Shown: positions 50,799 through 61,244 of the stretch, in pieces
How positions within the stretch are numbered: position 1 is the stretch's first letter
Layout: each line of letters opens with the position of its first letter
Source: Chenopodium formosanum
Lineage: Eukaryota > Streptophyta > Magnoliopsida > Caryophyllales > Amaranthaceae
Length of the DNA: 64,000 bases
Assembly (NCBI GenBank): GCA_024500155.1
Contig: CM044858.1
Coordinates: forward strand, 3,534,001-3,598,000
Direction of reading: 5' to 3'
Translations under genes and position numbers: made by a program
The notes under the pieces: model-generated
Seen by the model: the letters and a program-made list of their open reading frames with translations, nothing else
The model's database searches: none
What the model was told of the DNA's origin: nothing

Positions 50799-51587
50799 TG
50801 TAGGAGTTTATAGGTACTACACAGCGGAAATAAACATGAATCATATTCATACAGTACCTAATCCAAGGATCTAATGCATAACACATAAAGAACAAATAAT
50901 TGTACCTTTGAAGCGTGATTCCACGTGCGATCGAGCAAGAACAAAGGGAGATAAAGAACCCCAAGCGTGATTCCTCTACTTGGTCCACGGGCACAGATTA
51001 AACCTCCACTAATGCTAGTTAGTCGTGATTGAACGCTTCAATCAACCTTCAACGGAGAAGAGAGACACGAGCTAACCACAAACCACCACGACGAACACCA
51101 CGAGCCACCATGAGGGGCGCCGCACGTACGGACGTGAAGGGGAGAGAAGAGGGCCGTGAGTGAGGAGAGTGTTTTAGGGTTTTGGGATTGGTTGCCTTGA
51201 TGTCAAAATTCACAGTGTGTGAATTATGACTGCTTGCCACAAACCCTAGGCATGGATCTTATTTATAGATCACATCTCTAAATAAGAGCCCATGTCAAAA
51301 GCCCAAAACCCTTATCCAAAACACACTACTCTAGCCCAACACTCTACATGGTATGTCATAATCTCATGAGGCCCATTAATGGGCCTCTTACTTGTTTAAC
51401 CCAATACCCTTGTGTGTGACCTTATAGGATCCATTCTATAAGGCTTTGGGCTATTTAACTAACCCAAAGATCAATTATCATATCTAGCACCAGATATTGA
51501 CGACCCTATAGAATGAACTTATTATCTCCATAATAGTGATCCTCGATATATCTAGTAATTGCACTTATCGAAGACACAATTCCTTCA
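50799..51587 (-). repeat. 5' LTR of the 8.3-kb element
   Basis: This 789-bp LTR is the promoter-side copy for the minus-strand element. Confidence 0.95.
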
Positions 51588-51855
51588 GGTAGAACCATCC
51601 AATATGCCCTTAGATGATCATTTTACCCATTCACAACATGAAGTGATTTCGTAAACTCAAGCCTACCACGGACGTTTATGACAACATTTAATGATTATAT
51701 ATGATTTCAAACAGCATTATATGACCCCTAAATGTATCCATTAGGGTTTCAAGGCTTTTTGTCACCAGGACCTGAAACCTCAAAATTTCATAAAAAAGTG
51801 TGGATTATAACCTTCAATTTTGTATTTTTATAGACTTTTTTTTCCCAAAAATAAA
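51588..51855 (+). repeat. satellite-like array, middle part
   Basis: A partial unit (GGTAGAACCATCC through CCCAAAAATAAA) continues the unit broken at 43284. It is cut again at 51855 by a solo LTR. Confidence 0.85.
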
Positions 51856-53267
51856 TGACAGGCTAAAGTCGTATCACCTAATCAAAAGTATTACCTAAAT
51901 CCTCTAACTAAAGTAGATAGGGAAGTAGGGTCGAATCCACAGGGAAACTGGTCTTTCTACTCCTAATTAATTAATATAATCTAAATTATTAAAGTAACCA
52001 AATTGTTGTTTTTAATATAAACTATACTACGGAGATTAAGTTTAGGGAGAAAATCAATAATAAAAAGGCCTAGGGTCATAGGTTCACCAATAATTAATAT
52101 TCCGGGATAAAACATAACAATCAATCAATCAACATTGCACAAATAACATGATTAACAGGCTCTCGCAATTTATTAACCAACATAGATCTAACAGGCTCTC
52201 GCAATTTACTAGATCTAAGTTCCTATTGAAAATAGCCTTTAATATCAAATTAACATCTGCTCGATTCATCAATTTAATATTGCTAGACATTCACAATCAA
52301 ATTACATCTGCTCGATTCATAATCCAATTGCAAAGAATTAAAACAATTCAATACGAAATTATCATGCAATATCAATAATCAACAATAACAAATTATCCCT
52401 TCATATTAATTATGGATCCCCATAAACCCTAGAATTAAACTACTCGGACATAATTAAATCTAAAACATGCATAATAATAAAGTAAGCCATAAGGAAATTG
52501 AAAGGAAGAAATTACTGAAATTAATTGAAATAGAAATCGTACCAAGACGGCGAAATTACAAAGTAGTCGAGATGAGAAGTAAAGTAGAGAGAAAAGTCTA
52601 GAGAGAGAAAGTGAAAAGGAAAGAGTCCCTCAAAATAATTATCCTAAAACGTACTTAAACGAAATTCTAAACAACTCCTAATTAGAAACTAAGTGCCTCG
52701 ACAAACAAGCACTTCCAGAAACACGCGCCCGATCGGGCTAAGGGCCGCCCGATCGGGCGCGCCTTTTCTTCAAGCATTCTACGCAGCAGCCTTGCCCGAT
52801 CGTGCTAGGTGCTCGCACGATCGGGCGCGTCTATGCCACGCACCAAGCCTCCCTTTCCGCGCACCTCGCCCGATCGGGGCTAAGCTTACCCGATCGGGCC
52901 CGAGTTGCTCCTCTAGGCTTGGACTTCCGATTGGGCTCGACTCCTCGGCCCAATCCCGGATCTCCTCTTCGGGTCTTGAATACTCGGTCCAAACCTCGGT
53001 ATTCCAAATACCGAGCCCTTAATCACCGGCTCGATGGCTCTAGCTGGCCTTGGGCTTCAACGACGGTCATACTCCTCCAATGCTCGTAGTAGCTTCATAA
53101 AATCCCGGGAAAGTGCTCCAAAGGTGCAATTTCCTACAAAACTCAACTAGCACTACGAAAACACTAGAAAATGCATATTAGTAACAAAAGTGGCTCTAAG
53201 GAGCCAAAAACACTACTAATTATGACCAAGGGACGGGGGTAAAATACTATATAAAATAGACATATCA
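51856..53267 (-). mobile_element. solo LTR, 1412 bp, Athila/Tat-like, TSD ATAAA
   Basis: It starts TGACAGGCTAAAGTCG and ends GACATATCA, with ATAAA on both sides (51851-51855 and 53268-53272). On the minus strand the 3' part reads CCCTGTGGATTCGACCC, a motif I know from LTR ends of Athila/Tat-type Ty3/Gypsy elements, so the sense is probably minus. A GC-rich block at 52720-52910 carries six copies or variants of the palindrome GCCCGATCGGGC. No internal region is present. Confidence 0.85.
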
Positions 53268-55725
53268 ATAAAAATTGCCGAGATGTTTACCATGGTCCCT
53301 AATATCCTCCGGGAGTCAAATTGGGTCGGTGGAACCGTCCAATATGCTCTTAAACGATCTACAGTGATTTCGTAAACTCAAGCCTACCACGGACATTTAT
53401 GACAACATATAATGATTATATATGGTTCCAACGGCATTATATGACCCCGAGATGTATTCCTTAGGGTTGCAAAGCTTTTTCGCCACCGGGCCCCGAAACC
53501 TCAAAATTTCTTAAAAAACGTGGATTATAACCTTCAATTTTGTAATCTTTTGACCTTCTTTCGCCCTGAAATAAAAATTGTCGAGTTATTTACCATGGTC
53601 CCTAATACCCTCCGGGAGTCTAATTGAGTCGGTGGAATCGTTCAATATGTCCTTAAACGGTTATTTTACCCGTTAGTGATTTCATAAACTCCAGCGTATC
53701 ACGTACGTTTATGACCACATCTTATGATCATATATTGTTTCAAAAGAAATTATATGACACCGAGATGTATCCCTTAGGGTTGACAGGCTTTTCACCACTG
53801 TTCTTCGAAACCTCAAAATTTTCTCAAAAAGCATGGATTATAACCTTTAATTTTGTAATTTTTTATCTCATTTTGCCCTTAAATAAAAATTGCCTAAATG
53901 TTTACCATGGTCCCTAAAACCCTTCAAGAGTCCAACTGGGGTCGGTGGAACCATCCAATATGCCCTTAAACGATCATTTTACCCGTTCACAACTTAAAGT
54001 GATTTCGTAAACTCAAGCCTACCACAAACGTTTATGACAACATATAATGATCATATATGGTTTCAAACGGAAATATATGACCCCGAGATGTATCCCTTAG
54101 AGTCTCAAGGTTTTTCGCCACAAGGCCCTGAAACCTCAAAATTTCCTAAAAACGAGTGGATTATAGCCTTTAATTTTGTAATCTTTTGACCTATTTTTGC
54201 CTGAAAATAAAAATTGCCGAGATTTTTATCATGGTCCCTAATAACATCCGGGAGTCCAATTGAGTCAGTGGAACCGTTCAATATGCCTTAAACGGTTATT
54301 TTACCCGTTCAAAACTTGAAGTGATTTTGTAAACTCAAGACTACCACGGACATTTATGAAACATGTAATGGTTATATATGGTCTCAAACGGCATTATATG
54401 ACCCTGAGATGTATCCCTTAGGGTTTCAAGGCTTTTCGCCACCGGGTCCCGAAACCTCAAAACTTCCTAAAAAAGCGTGGATTATAGCTTTCAATTTTGT
54501 AATCTTTTGACCTTTTTTCGACCGGAAATAAAAATTGCTGAGATGTTTACCATGGTCCCTACTATCCTCCGGAAGTCTAATTGAGTCAGTGGAACCGTTT
54601 TATATGCCCTTAAACGGTTATTTTACCCGTTCACAACTTTAAGTGATTTCGTAAACTCCAGCGTTATCCCGTACGTATAATGATCATATATTGTTTTAAA
54701 CGACATTATATGACCCCGAGATGTATCCCTTAGGGTTTGAAGGCTTTTTCACCGGGCCCCGAAACTTCAAAATTTCTTAAAAAGCGTGGATTATAGCCTT
54801 CAATTTTGTATTTTTTTTTACCTTTTTTAGCCTGAAAATAAAAATTGCCGAGATATTTACCATGGTCCCTAATATCCTCCGGGAGTCAAATTGGGTCGGT
54901 GGAACCGTCCAATATGCCCTTAAACGGTCATTTACCCGTTCACAACTTGCACTAATTTCGTAAACTCAAGCCTACCACGGACGTTTATGACAACATATAA
55001 TGATCATATATGGTTTCAAATGACATTATATGACCCCATGATGTATCCTTTAGAGCTTCAAGGCTTTTCGCCACTGGGCCCCAAAACTTCTAAATTCCTC
55101 AAAATTCGTGAATTATTGCCTTCAATTTTGTATTTTTTGACATTTTTTTCGTCCAGAAACAAAAATTGCCGAGATGTTTACCATGGTCCTTAATATCCAC
55201 TAGGAGTCAAATTGGATCGGTGGAACCGTCCAACATGCCCTTAAACGGACTATTTATCCCTGTTCACAACTAGCAGTGATTTCGTAAATTCAAGCCTATC
55301 ACGTACGTTTATGACAACATAATATGATCATATTTGGTTTCAAACGCCATTATATGACCCCCGAGATGTATCCTTTAGGGTCTCGAGACTTTTCGCCATA
55401 GGCCCCTAAACTTCAAATTTTCCTTAAAAAGCGTGAATTATAGCCTTTAATTTTGTAAATTTTTTGACCTTTTTTCGCCCAGTTATAAAAATTACCAATA
55501 TGTTTATTATGGTCCCTAATAGCCTCCGGGAGTCCAATTGGGTCGGTGGAATCATCCAATATGTCCTTCAACGGTCATTTTACTCGTTCACAACTTTTAG
55601 TGATTTCGTAAACTCCAACCTACCACGGACGTTTATGACAACATATAATGATCATATGTTGTTTCAAGCGGCATTATATGACCCTGAGATGTATCCCTTT
55701 GTGTCTCGTAAGGTTGTTCGCCACC
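53268..55725 (+). repeat. satellite-like array, right part (8 anchors)
   Basis: The anchor TACCATGGTCC or a close variant lies at 53288, 53591, 53903, 54227, 54548, 54858, 55179 and 55505, giving spacings of 303, 312, 324, 321, 310, 321 and 326. Each unit also carries GATGTATCC, CTTTTCGCCAC, CTTCAATTTTGTA and CGTTTATGACAACAT in the same order. Units differ by point changes and small indels, so this is an old array. No conserved reading frame runs through it. Confidence 0.92.
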
Positions 55726-55734
55726 TTTTATGGT

Positions 55735-56175
55735 ATAATTCTGTAAACTCTCAATCTAATTTAATAAAATCTTTTATTCAGCTTATATAACTTTTGTTCT
55801 CTATTACTTGTATATAGGTTTAATAAAATCTTGATGATGCTTGATCAAATTATGAAAGGCTTAATTATATAGTTCAATTTGGCCACATCAATATTTATTA
55901 GAATTGAACTTGAAACAGAACCCGACTCAACACTAACCTGAACCTGAATGTACCATCTTGTTAACCCTTCCAAACCCGACTCAACACAACCCGAACCTGA
56001 AATTGAACCCGTTCTGATCTTAACTCGAATTGAACTCGACCTATGTCCGAAAAGGTGAACGACCCGTTTTAACTTGAACTGAAATTGGCCCAACCTGAAC
56101 CTGATCTGAAGCTAGATTGACCCGACATAATCTTATTCTTATTTGACCCGACCCAAACTCGAATTGACAGCTCTA
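55735..56175. repeat. ACCCGA-rich repeat, right copy
   Basis: It matches 41620-42135 in the same orientation, including ATAGGTTTAATAAAATCTTG, CCCGACTCAACACTAAC and GTCCGAAAAGGTGAACGACC. It ends TTGACAGCTCT, whose complement AGAGCTGTCAA mirrors the AGAGTTGTCAA and AGCTGTCAAAA starts at 41311 and 42525. Confidence 0.8.
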
Positions 56176-56991
56176 ATTTGAATACTACTAGCAATTTTTA
56201 TCTGATTAATGATACCGAGTACATAATCAATAAGACTAATTGATATCCAATAGAACACACTAACTTTGATTTAATTACTGATAAATAAACACTTTTATTA
56301 AGGTACAATTATTTCAATCAAGGTTTGATGATATAGGTACTCCATAGTTTGAAAGCCTTACGTTGCATTCTTGCATTCATTAAACTAAACTATTAAAAAT
56401 TTAAAAAACCAATGTTATATTATTTACTACGGAGTAATGTATAAAAAATATCAAGGTTTGATGATATTGCACTCTTGCATGATCGTTAAACTGAACTTTA
56501 GAACTAAAATCAGTGCAATCTTGTTTTTTAATTTAAATCAAAATTTTATGTTTAATTGTGGTTAAAACTAATTTATAATTGTTTTTACAAATAATAAAAA
56601 AAAAAGCTACTAGTATTTTTGTTATTTGAGAATGTGTATGATATATAATAGTTTCAACAATAAGTATTTATTTGGTGTTGCACTTTGAGCGCCTGTCGCC
56701 TGATTATAATTTATCCAAGCAATTAACCATCAATTGCGGATTAAGAATAAGTGGATCCTAAAAATATTGGTTGAATAAGAAAAGTAGGAACATTAATTAT
56801 GATACTATTAGCAAATATCCAGAAATTGCGGATGCCCACAAAGTTTGGGAGTACAAAAAATGTTCTTCTAATGTACCTTTTTTTGTTTTTTTTTCCACTT
56901 GTACTCATTTTCGTTATACCTTTCGGCATTATTTTATCAATTGGCAGTTTGTTTATGATTTTGCTAAATAATAGTCAAAATCTATGAACAT
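56176..56991. other. intergenic
   Basis: AT-rich, with an ACGGAGTA word at 56429. No gene was recognised. Confidence 0.5.
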
Positions 56992-56994
56992 TAA

Positions 56995-57246
56995 GGGTCT
57001 GTTCATATTTACTGAATTGAGCTGAACTGAACTGAACTGAACTGATTGGAACTGAACTGAACTGAACTGATTGGAACTGAACTGAACTGAACTGAATTGA
57101 GCGGAAATGAATATTTTATGTGAGAAAGAAATTAAGAGCTGAACTGAACTGAACTGAACTGATTGGAACTGAACTGAACTGAACTGAACTGATTGGAGCT
57201 GAACTGAACTGAATTGAACTGAAATTAAGTAAATGTGAACAGGCCC
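56995..57246. mobile_element. Tourist-like MITE, 252 bp, with expanded TGAAC pentamers, TSD TAA
   Basis: The ends GGGTCTGTTCATATTTACT and, reverse complemented, GGGCCTGTTCACATTTACT match at 17 of 19. TAA flanks both sides (56992-56994 and 57247-57249). The interior is mostly CTGAACTGAACTGATTGGAA repeats in two blocks. Confidence 0.85.
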
Positions 57247-57249
57247 TAA

Positions 57250-57510
57250 AATAAAAACTTGTTTAAGATCATAAAAAGATAAAGGATGAAACAATGCACA
57301 TTCAGGAAAATTGATTGATACTCCTTCTGTTTTTAAATTATTGCTCTAAATCTTCATGCGCGGAATTTTAGGAGAAATCGAAGAAAGTAATAAAATATGC
57401 AGATAGTGGGGTAGAGGAAGAATTAAATATTGTAAAAAAATAAAAGTAGTTGAATTTTTTTTTTTTTTTTTTTTTTTTGACAATAAAGTAGTTGAATTTT
57501 TTTTTTGCCA
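57250..57510. other. short intergenic stretch with T tract
   Basis: Contains a possible Stowaway end (TACTCCTTCTGTTTTTAAAT at about 57320) without a visible partner, and a T tract at 57457-57478. Confidence 0.4.
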
Positions 57511-57690
57511 ATTTTAATTAGATTGCGGAGTATTTATCCCTATTTGATTAACATATAAATGGAACTAATTTGACGTGGTTTAAAATTTTAATTAGATTGC
57601 GGAGTATTTATCTCTATTTGATTAACATATAAATGGAACTAATTTGACGTGGTTTAAAATTTTAATTAGATTGCGGAGTATTTATCTCTA
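57511..57690. repeat. 74-bp tandem repeat, about 2.4 copies
   Basis: ATTTTAATTAGATTGCGGAG starts at 57511, 57585 and 57659, a period of 74. The first two copies differ at only one or two bases, so the duplication is recent. Confidence 0.92.
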
Positions 57691-58220
57691 GGTACTTGTA
57701 TTTAATTACGAGTAACATGTAGGCCTCACATCCACCCTACATGTGCTTTATTGTACTTTTTAAACATATTAGTTTTTTTTTATCAAACCCGTAAAAGGAA
57801 AAAAACAAAGGTATTTTGTGTTTACTTTGACTCTTGATATTATTTGCATAATCAAAATAGAATAATACGTTGTATTTATTTTTACCCTTTAAAAAACAAT
57901 ACGAGTATCATCTAATCCTACTAATCCGCAACCTCTTAACGGGCCTCTAACCCTAGTGTCATTCTTCACTCTCATTAGGAATCCATCTCGCCACTTACAT
58001 TACGCATGATCATGATCAAAACAACCCCCCCACTTTTATCTTTTTTCCCCCAAAAAGAAGATAAAAAACACAAAAACAAGCCTACCCTTAGAAAACTCCC
58101 AACGGCTAAAGCCGTCATCGCACAAAACATAGAATTGGGCCCCACAATTAATGGGTTTTTACTCAACTCTTCTATTTAAACCCAAATTCCTCTCAACCAA
58201 AATCCCTCTTTCTCCTCCTC
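57691..58220. other. SAUR promoter region
   Basis: It includes TTGGGCCCCAC near 58136, which has a TGGGCC core like plant site II elements, and a run of Cs near 58025. Nothing else was recognised. Confidence 0.4.
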
Positions 58221-58228
58221 CTATAAAT
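58221..58228 (+). promoter_or_regulatory. TATA box of the SAUR gene
   Basis: CTATAAAT followed by a CT-rich stretch, about 180 bases before the SAUR ATG. Transcription start near 58250 is inferred. Confidence 0.6.
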
Positions 58229-58263
58229 TTCTCTCTCTAGATTATTCAAATTGTAGGTTAAAC

Positions 58264-58332
58264 ATGGCAATCTCTCAAACCCTCCACCTTTTCCCCAAAA
58301 CAACTCCCCCAATTTGTTTCGTCTTCCTCTAA
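58264..58332 (+). other. upstream ORF of 22 codons in the SAUR leader
   Basis: The first ATG after the inferred start opens MAISQTLHLFPK and ends at TAA 58330-58332, 72 bases before the SAUR ATG. It could lower SAUR translation. No conservation evidence is available. Confidence 0.35.
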
Positions 58333-58404
58333 TACACCAACTAATTCCCCCCTTTTTTTCACCCTCAATTTTAATTTCTGAGAAAGATAATACTCGTAAT
58401 AAAG

Positions 58405-58752
58405 ATGGTTCACCTGCATCTACCCCACAAGAAGCAGCATATTCCGAAGGGTTGTTTGGCGATAAAAGTGGGGCTCACAGAAGAAGAACAGCAAAGATTC
58501 GTGGTACCAATATCACATTTCAACCACCCTCTTTTTATGAAGCTTCTTAAAGAAGCTGAAGATGAGTACGGTTTTCATCACAAAGGTACCATCACTATTC
58601 CTTGCCACGTCGAGGAGTTTCGTTACGTTCTTGCTTTGATTGATCAAGAGAAATCCCTTCATCATCACCACCATCATCATCATCATCATCAACACCATCA
58701 TAATCACCATCATCATCATCATAATCCGATTGTTGGTTGTTTTAGGGCTTGA
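58405..58752 (+). CDS. SAUR family auxin-response protein (SAUR32-like)
   Basis: A single-exon gene of 115 residues. The SAUR domain is complete: IPKGCLAIKVG (about 13-23), QQRFVVPISHFNHPLFMKLL, EAEDEYGFHHKGTITIPC and HVEEFRYVLALID. The C-terminus ends VGCFRA as in Arabidopsis SAUR32. SAURs are short-lived proteins; the best studied inhibit PP2C.D phosphatases, thereby activating plasma-membrane H+-ATPases and cell expansion. SAUR32-type members are implicated in hook and hypocotyl growth. Between domain and tail lies an unusual stretch of about 23 residues that is almost all His (with Gln and Asn). The start is the only in-frame ATG before the domain. An AATAAA lies at 58956. The usual SAUR lack of introns holds. 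Confidence 0.95.
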   Translation: MVHLHLPHKKQHIPKGCLAIKVGLTEEEQQRFVVPISHFNHPLFMKLLKEAEDEYGFHHKGTITIPCHVEEFRYVLALIDQEKSLHHHHHHHHHHQHHHNHHHHHHNPIVGCFRA

Positions 58753-58955
58753 TTTTATGTTTTAGTTTTAGGTTTTATTTTATGATCCAACGGTTGTAAT
58801 CAATTCTTGTAAATTCCGTCAACCTGGATCCATGGATTAGTCGTTTTATTTTCGAGGGTTAAGGGGTTAATTAGTTCTTTTTTCATGTTCTTGAAATCAT
58901 GATTATGTTGCGACATTATTGTGATATCTATCAAATATGATGACGACAATTTTTG

Positions 58956-58961
58956 AATAAA
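58956..58961 (+). terminator. likely poly(A) signal of the SAUR gene
   Basis: AATAAA, 204 bases past the stop codon. Confidence 0.45.
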
Positions 58962-58969
58962 GGATTTCT

Positions 58970-60752
58970 TTTTCTATTATTTTACTGTTAATATTATTTT
59001 GATTTTAATTTTGTGATATTAATTAGAGGATGACGAGATGATGATGAAAGAATTATGTGACATGCGAACAAATAGTCGTTAGTTGTAACAAATTATGTGA
59101 TAAAATTAGAATCATCATCTAGTGGGTGCGCAAGAAGAGAGAGAAAAGAAAAAAAGAAAAAAAAAAAAAAAAAAAGCAGGAAAAAGCGCGCAACTACTAG
59201 AATTTTTTTTTATTTTGACTATTTTTGCTATATAACACTATTCAATTTCTGTTTATCATAATAAGTTTATTTTTAAAATGATATTTATGTAATTTTATAC
59301 TAGTGTTATTCATTGTCTATGTTAAACCCTCGGAATGTTCGTTAACAAGATCCTACTACTATTCAAAGCGTTGAGTGGTACCAAAACCAATTTTTATTAT
59401 AACCACCAAATAAGTTTGATCTTTGTTAAAGGGTATTTCATGTGAAAAGAACGAATCAACCGAGCATTAACTACGAGAACAAAGGATGCGTGTGTGAGCC
59501 ACACGTTAAGTAAGTTTAATTCTTGGCCTTGGTTGTTTTATTCTCCTAGATTTTTGGCAATTTGTTGATTTTTAAGATTTGATTATGACTTTTATTGAGT
59601 ATTTATTGGTAACTGTGAATTATTTGAGAAGCTTATTTGGTACTGTATAATTCCTTAAAAGATCCCGTTATAGTAGTATAAATGATAAGATTTCTGTGAT
59701 ATTATACCACTTAAGGATTGATTCTTTACCAATTTCTATTACTACCATTATTGTTTCACATTGATGATCATCAATTATTGTAGTAGTGGATACTTAAATA
59801 ATTATTCTTCTCACTAACTTCAACTCTAATTTATTGTATTTTGTCAAACTTATTTTAATAAACCCGATATTTACTTCTTTAGTGACATATTTCTAAATAA
59901 AATTGGCACGTATAAGGGAATAAAAGATATTGAGCATAATTTAACATTAATAACATCAATCAAGATAAGATTCTGCTAAACATTCTTGATTCTTATACTA
60001 ATCATATATTCAATTTTATCATAACTTTCACTAGTACATGAATAACAAATGTAATTAAATTTTTAATTTTGTTGAATCAACCTTAACTTTATAATTTTTA
60101 CAAGTTCTTATGTTAGGCAATATCTTTATGCATATGACATATATAAAACACTATATATATTTGTATTTAAATTTTATTGTATTTGTATTTATATTTATAG
60201 TGAGAGTCCACGTAATGGAGTATATAATTGGAATATTAATGATCAAAATTATAAATTAATCTTTGTCAAAGAAAAAAAAAATTATAAATTAATGATTGTA
60301 AATTGGCATAAGAGAAATACAAGTAGCAATATAAGATATTTTTTTAAAACACTAATAAATGTGTATACAAGAGAAGTATATAATTACATGGCCTTATTGG
60401 CCTACATGCCATATAGCTTCAACAAGACTTCAATATAACTGCCGTTGCTTGTTCGCACTAACTTGCTTTTGCAAAACATAATTTATTGGCTGAAATAGAT
60501 ACAATTGTTGAACCACTGAACCGATCATTTCATCATAATTGTTAGATAAATATATGTATATAAGAAAAGGTTGACCGACAAGGCAACAATACGTATACAT
60601 ATGTATTATTTTGCTAGTTTTTGACTAATTAAAAGGAATCCATCTGATGTATACTACAGTAGTACACAATGCACTCATCCGATGTATACTATTGATCTAT
60701 TATCTTTAAGGCCTTGAATCCTTGATAGATTCTTTAAGGAAAGCATTCACAC
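58970..60752. other. intergenic
   Basis: AT-rich, with an A-rich stretch at 59149-59176. No gene or element was recognised. Confidence 0.5.
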
Positions 60753-60755
60753 TTA

Positions 60756-61213
60756 GGGGCTGTTTGGTATAAATATTGTAAATGAAAAGGAAAGGATTCA
60801 AATAAGTAGGGGAAAGGGTAATGATAAACGTTACCTTTACTATATGTTTGATATCCTAATGGAATGGAAACAATTTGAGTAGATTGTGATTGAATAGGGA
60901 AAGGTATATTGTTTCCACTAGTTTATCAAGGGTAACAAATTGGGGGATTTTGTTACCCTTTGGAAACGGTATTTGTTACTTTTAACACATACTACCTCCG
61001 TTTCTTTTTAGTTGACACGTATTCCTTTTTAGGAAGTTTCTTTTTAGTTGACACGTTTCCTTTTAGGGTAACTTTTTTGCCTTACATTTATAAGCTACCC
61101 CACTTTCTTTTTCATTCTCTCTCACTCTCTCTCCTCTCCTTAATATATGTGCCTAAATCAAACGCGTCAACTAAATAGAAACGGAGGAAGTACCAAACAA
61201 CTAGAAATGGAAA

Positions 61214-61244
<31 letters not shown>

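Larger units (their letters stand above)
43285..51587 (-). mobile_element. 8.3-kb Copia-type retrotransposon with decayed pol, TSD GGTAG
   Basis: Two 789-bp LTRs (43285-44073 and 50799-51587) start TGTAGGAGTT and end TTCCTTCA on the plus strand. By eye they differ at one base only (TTTCTCTAC versus TTCCTCTAC). GGTAG flanks both sides (43280-43284 and 51588-51592). A primer site GTGGTATCAGTTAGCC follows the right LTR on the minus strand and a polypurine tract AAGTGGGAGAT precedes the left one, so the sense strand is minus. The 6.7-kb interior has no intact reading frame. The LTR identity means very recent insertion of an element that could not encode its own machinery. Confidence 0.93.

Noticed and set aside
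53711..55193. Similar ~68-codon reading frames recurring in the satellite units (MTT.YDHI.FQ..LYD)
   Set aside because: They arise because the DNA units are alike. Other units carry stops at the same places, and unit lengths are not kept to multiples of three, so no coding constraint is visible.
55814..55836. Resemblance to miR172 (AATCTTGATGATGCT)
   Set aside because: It lies in a dispersed ACCCGA-rich repeat whose other copy (near 41747) reads ATCTTGATAAAGCTGATC, and no miR172* partner arm exists nearby. Chance match within repeat divergence.
57511..57690. Direct repeats considered as a CRISPR-like array
   Set aside because: Adjacent tandem copies without unique spacers, in a plant nuclear context. 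Ordinary tandem duplication.
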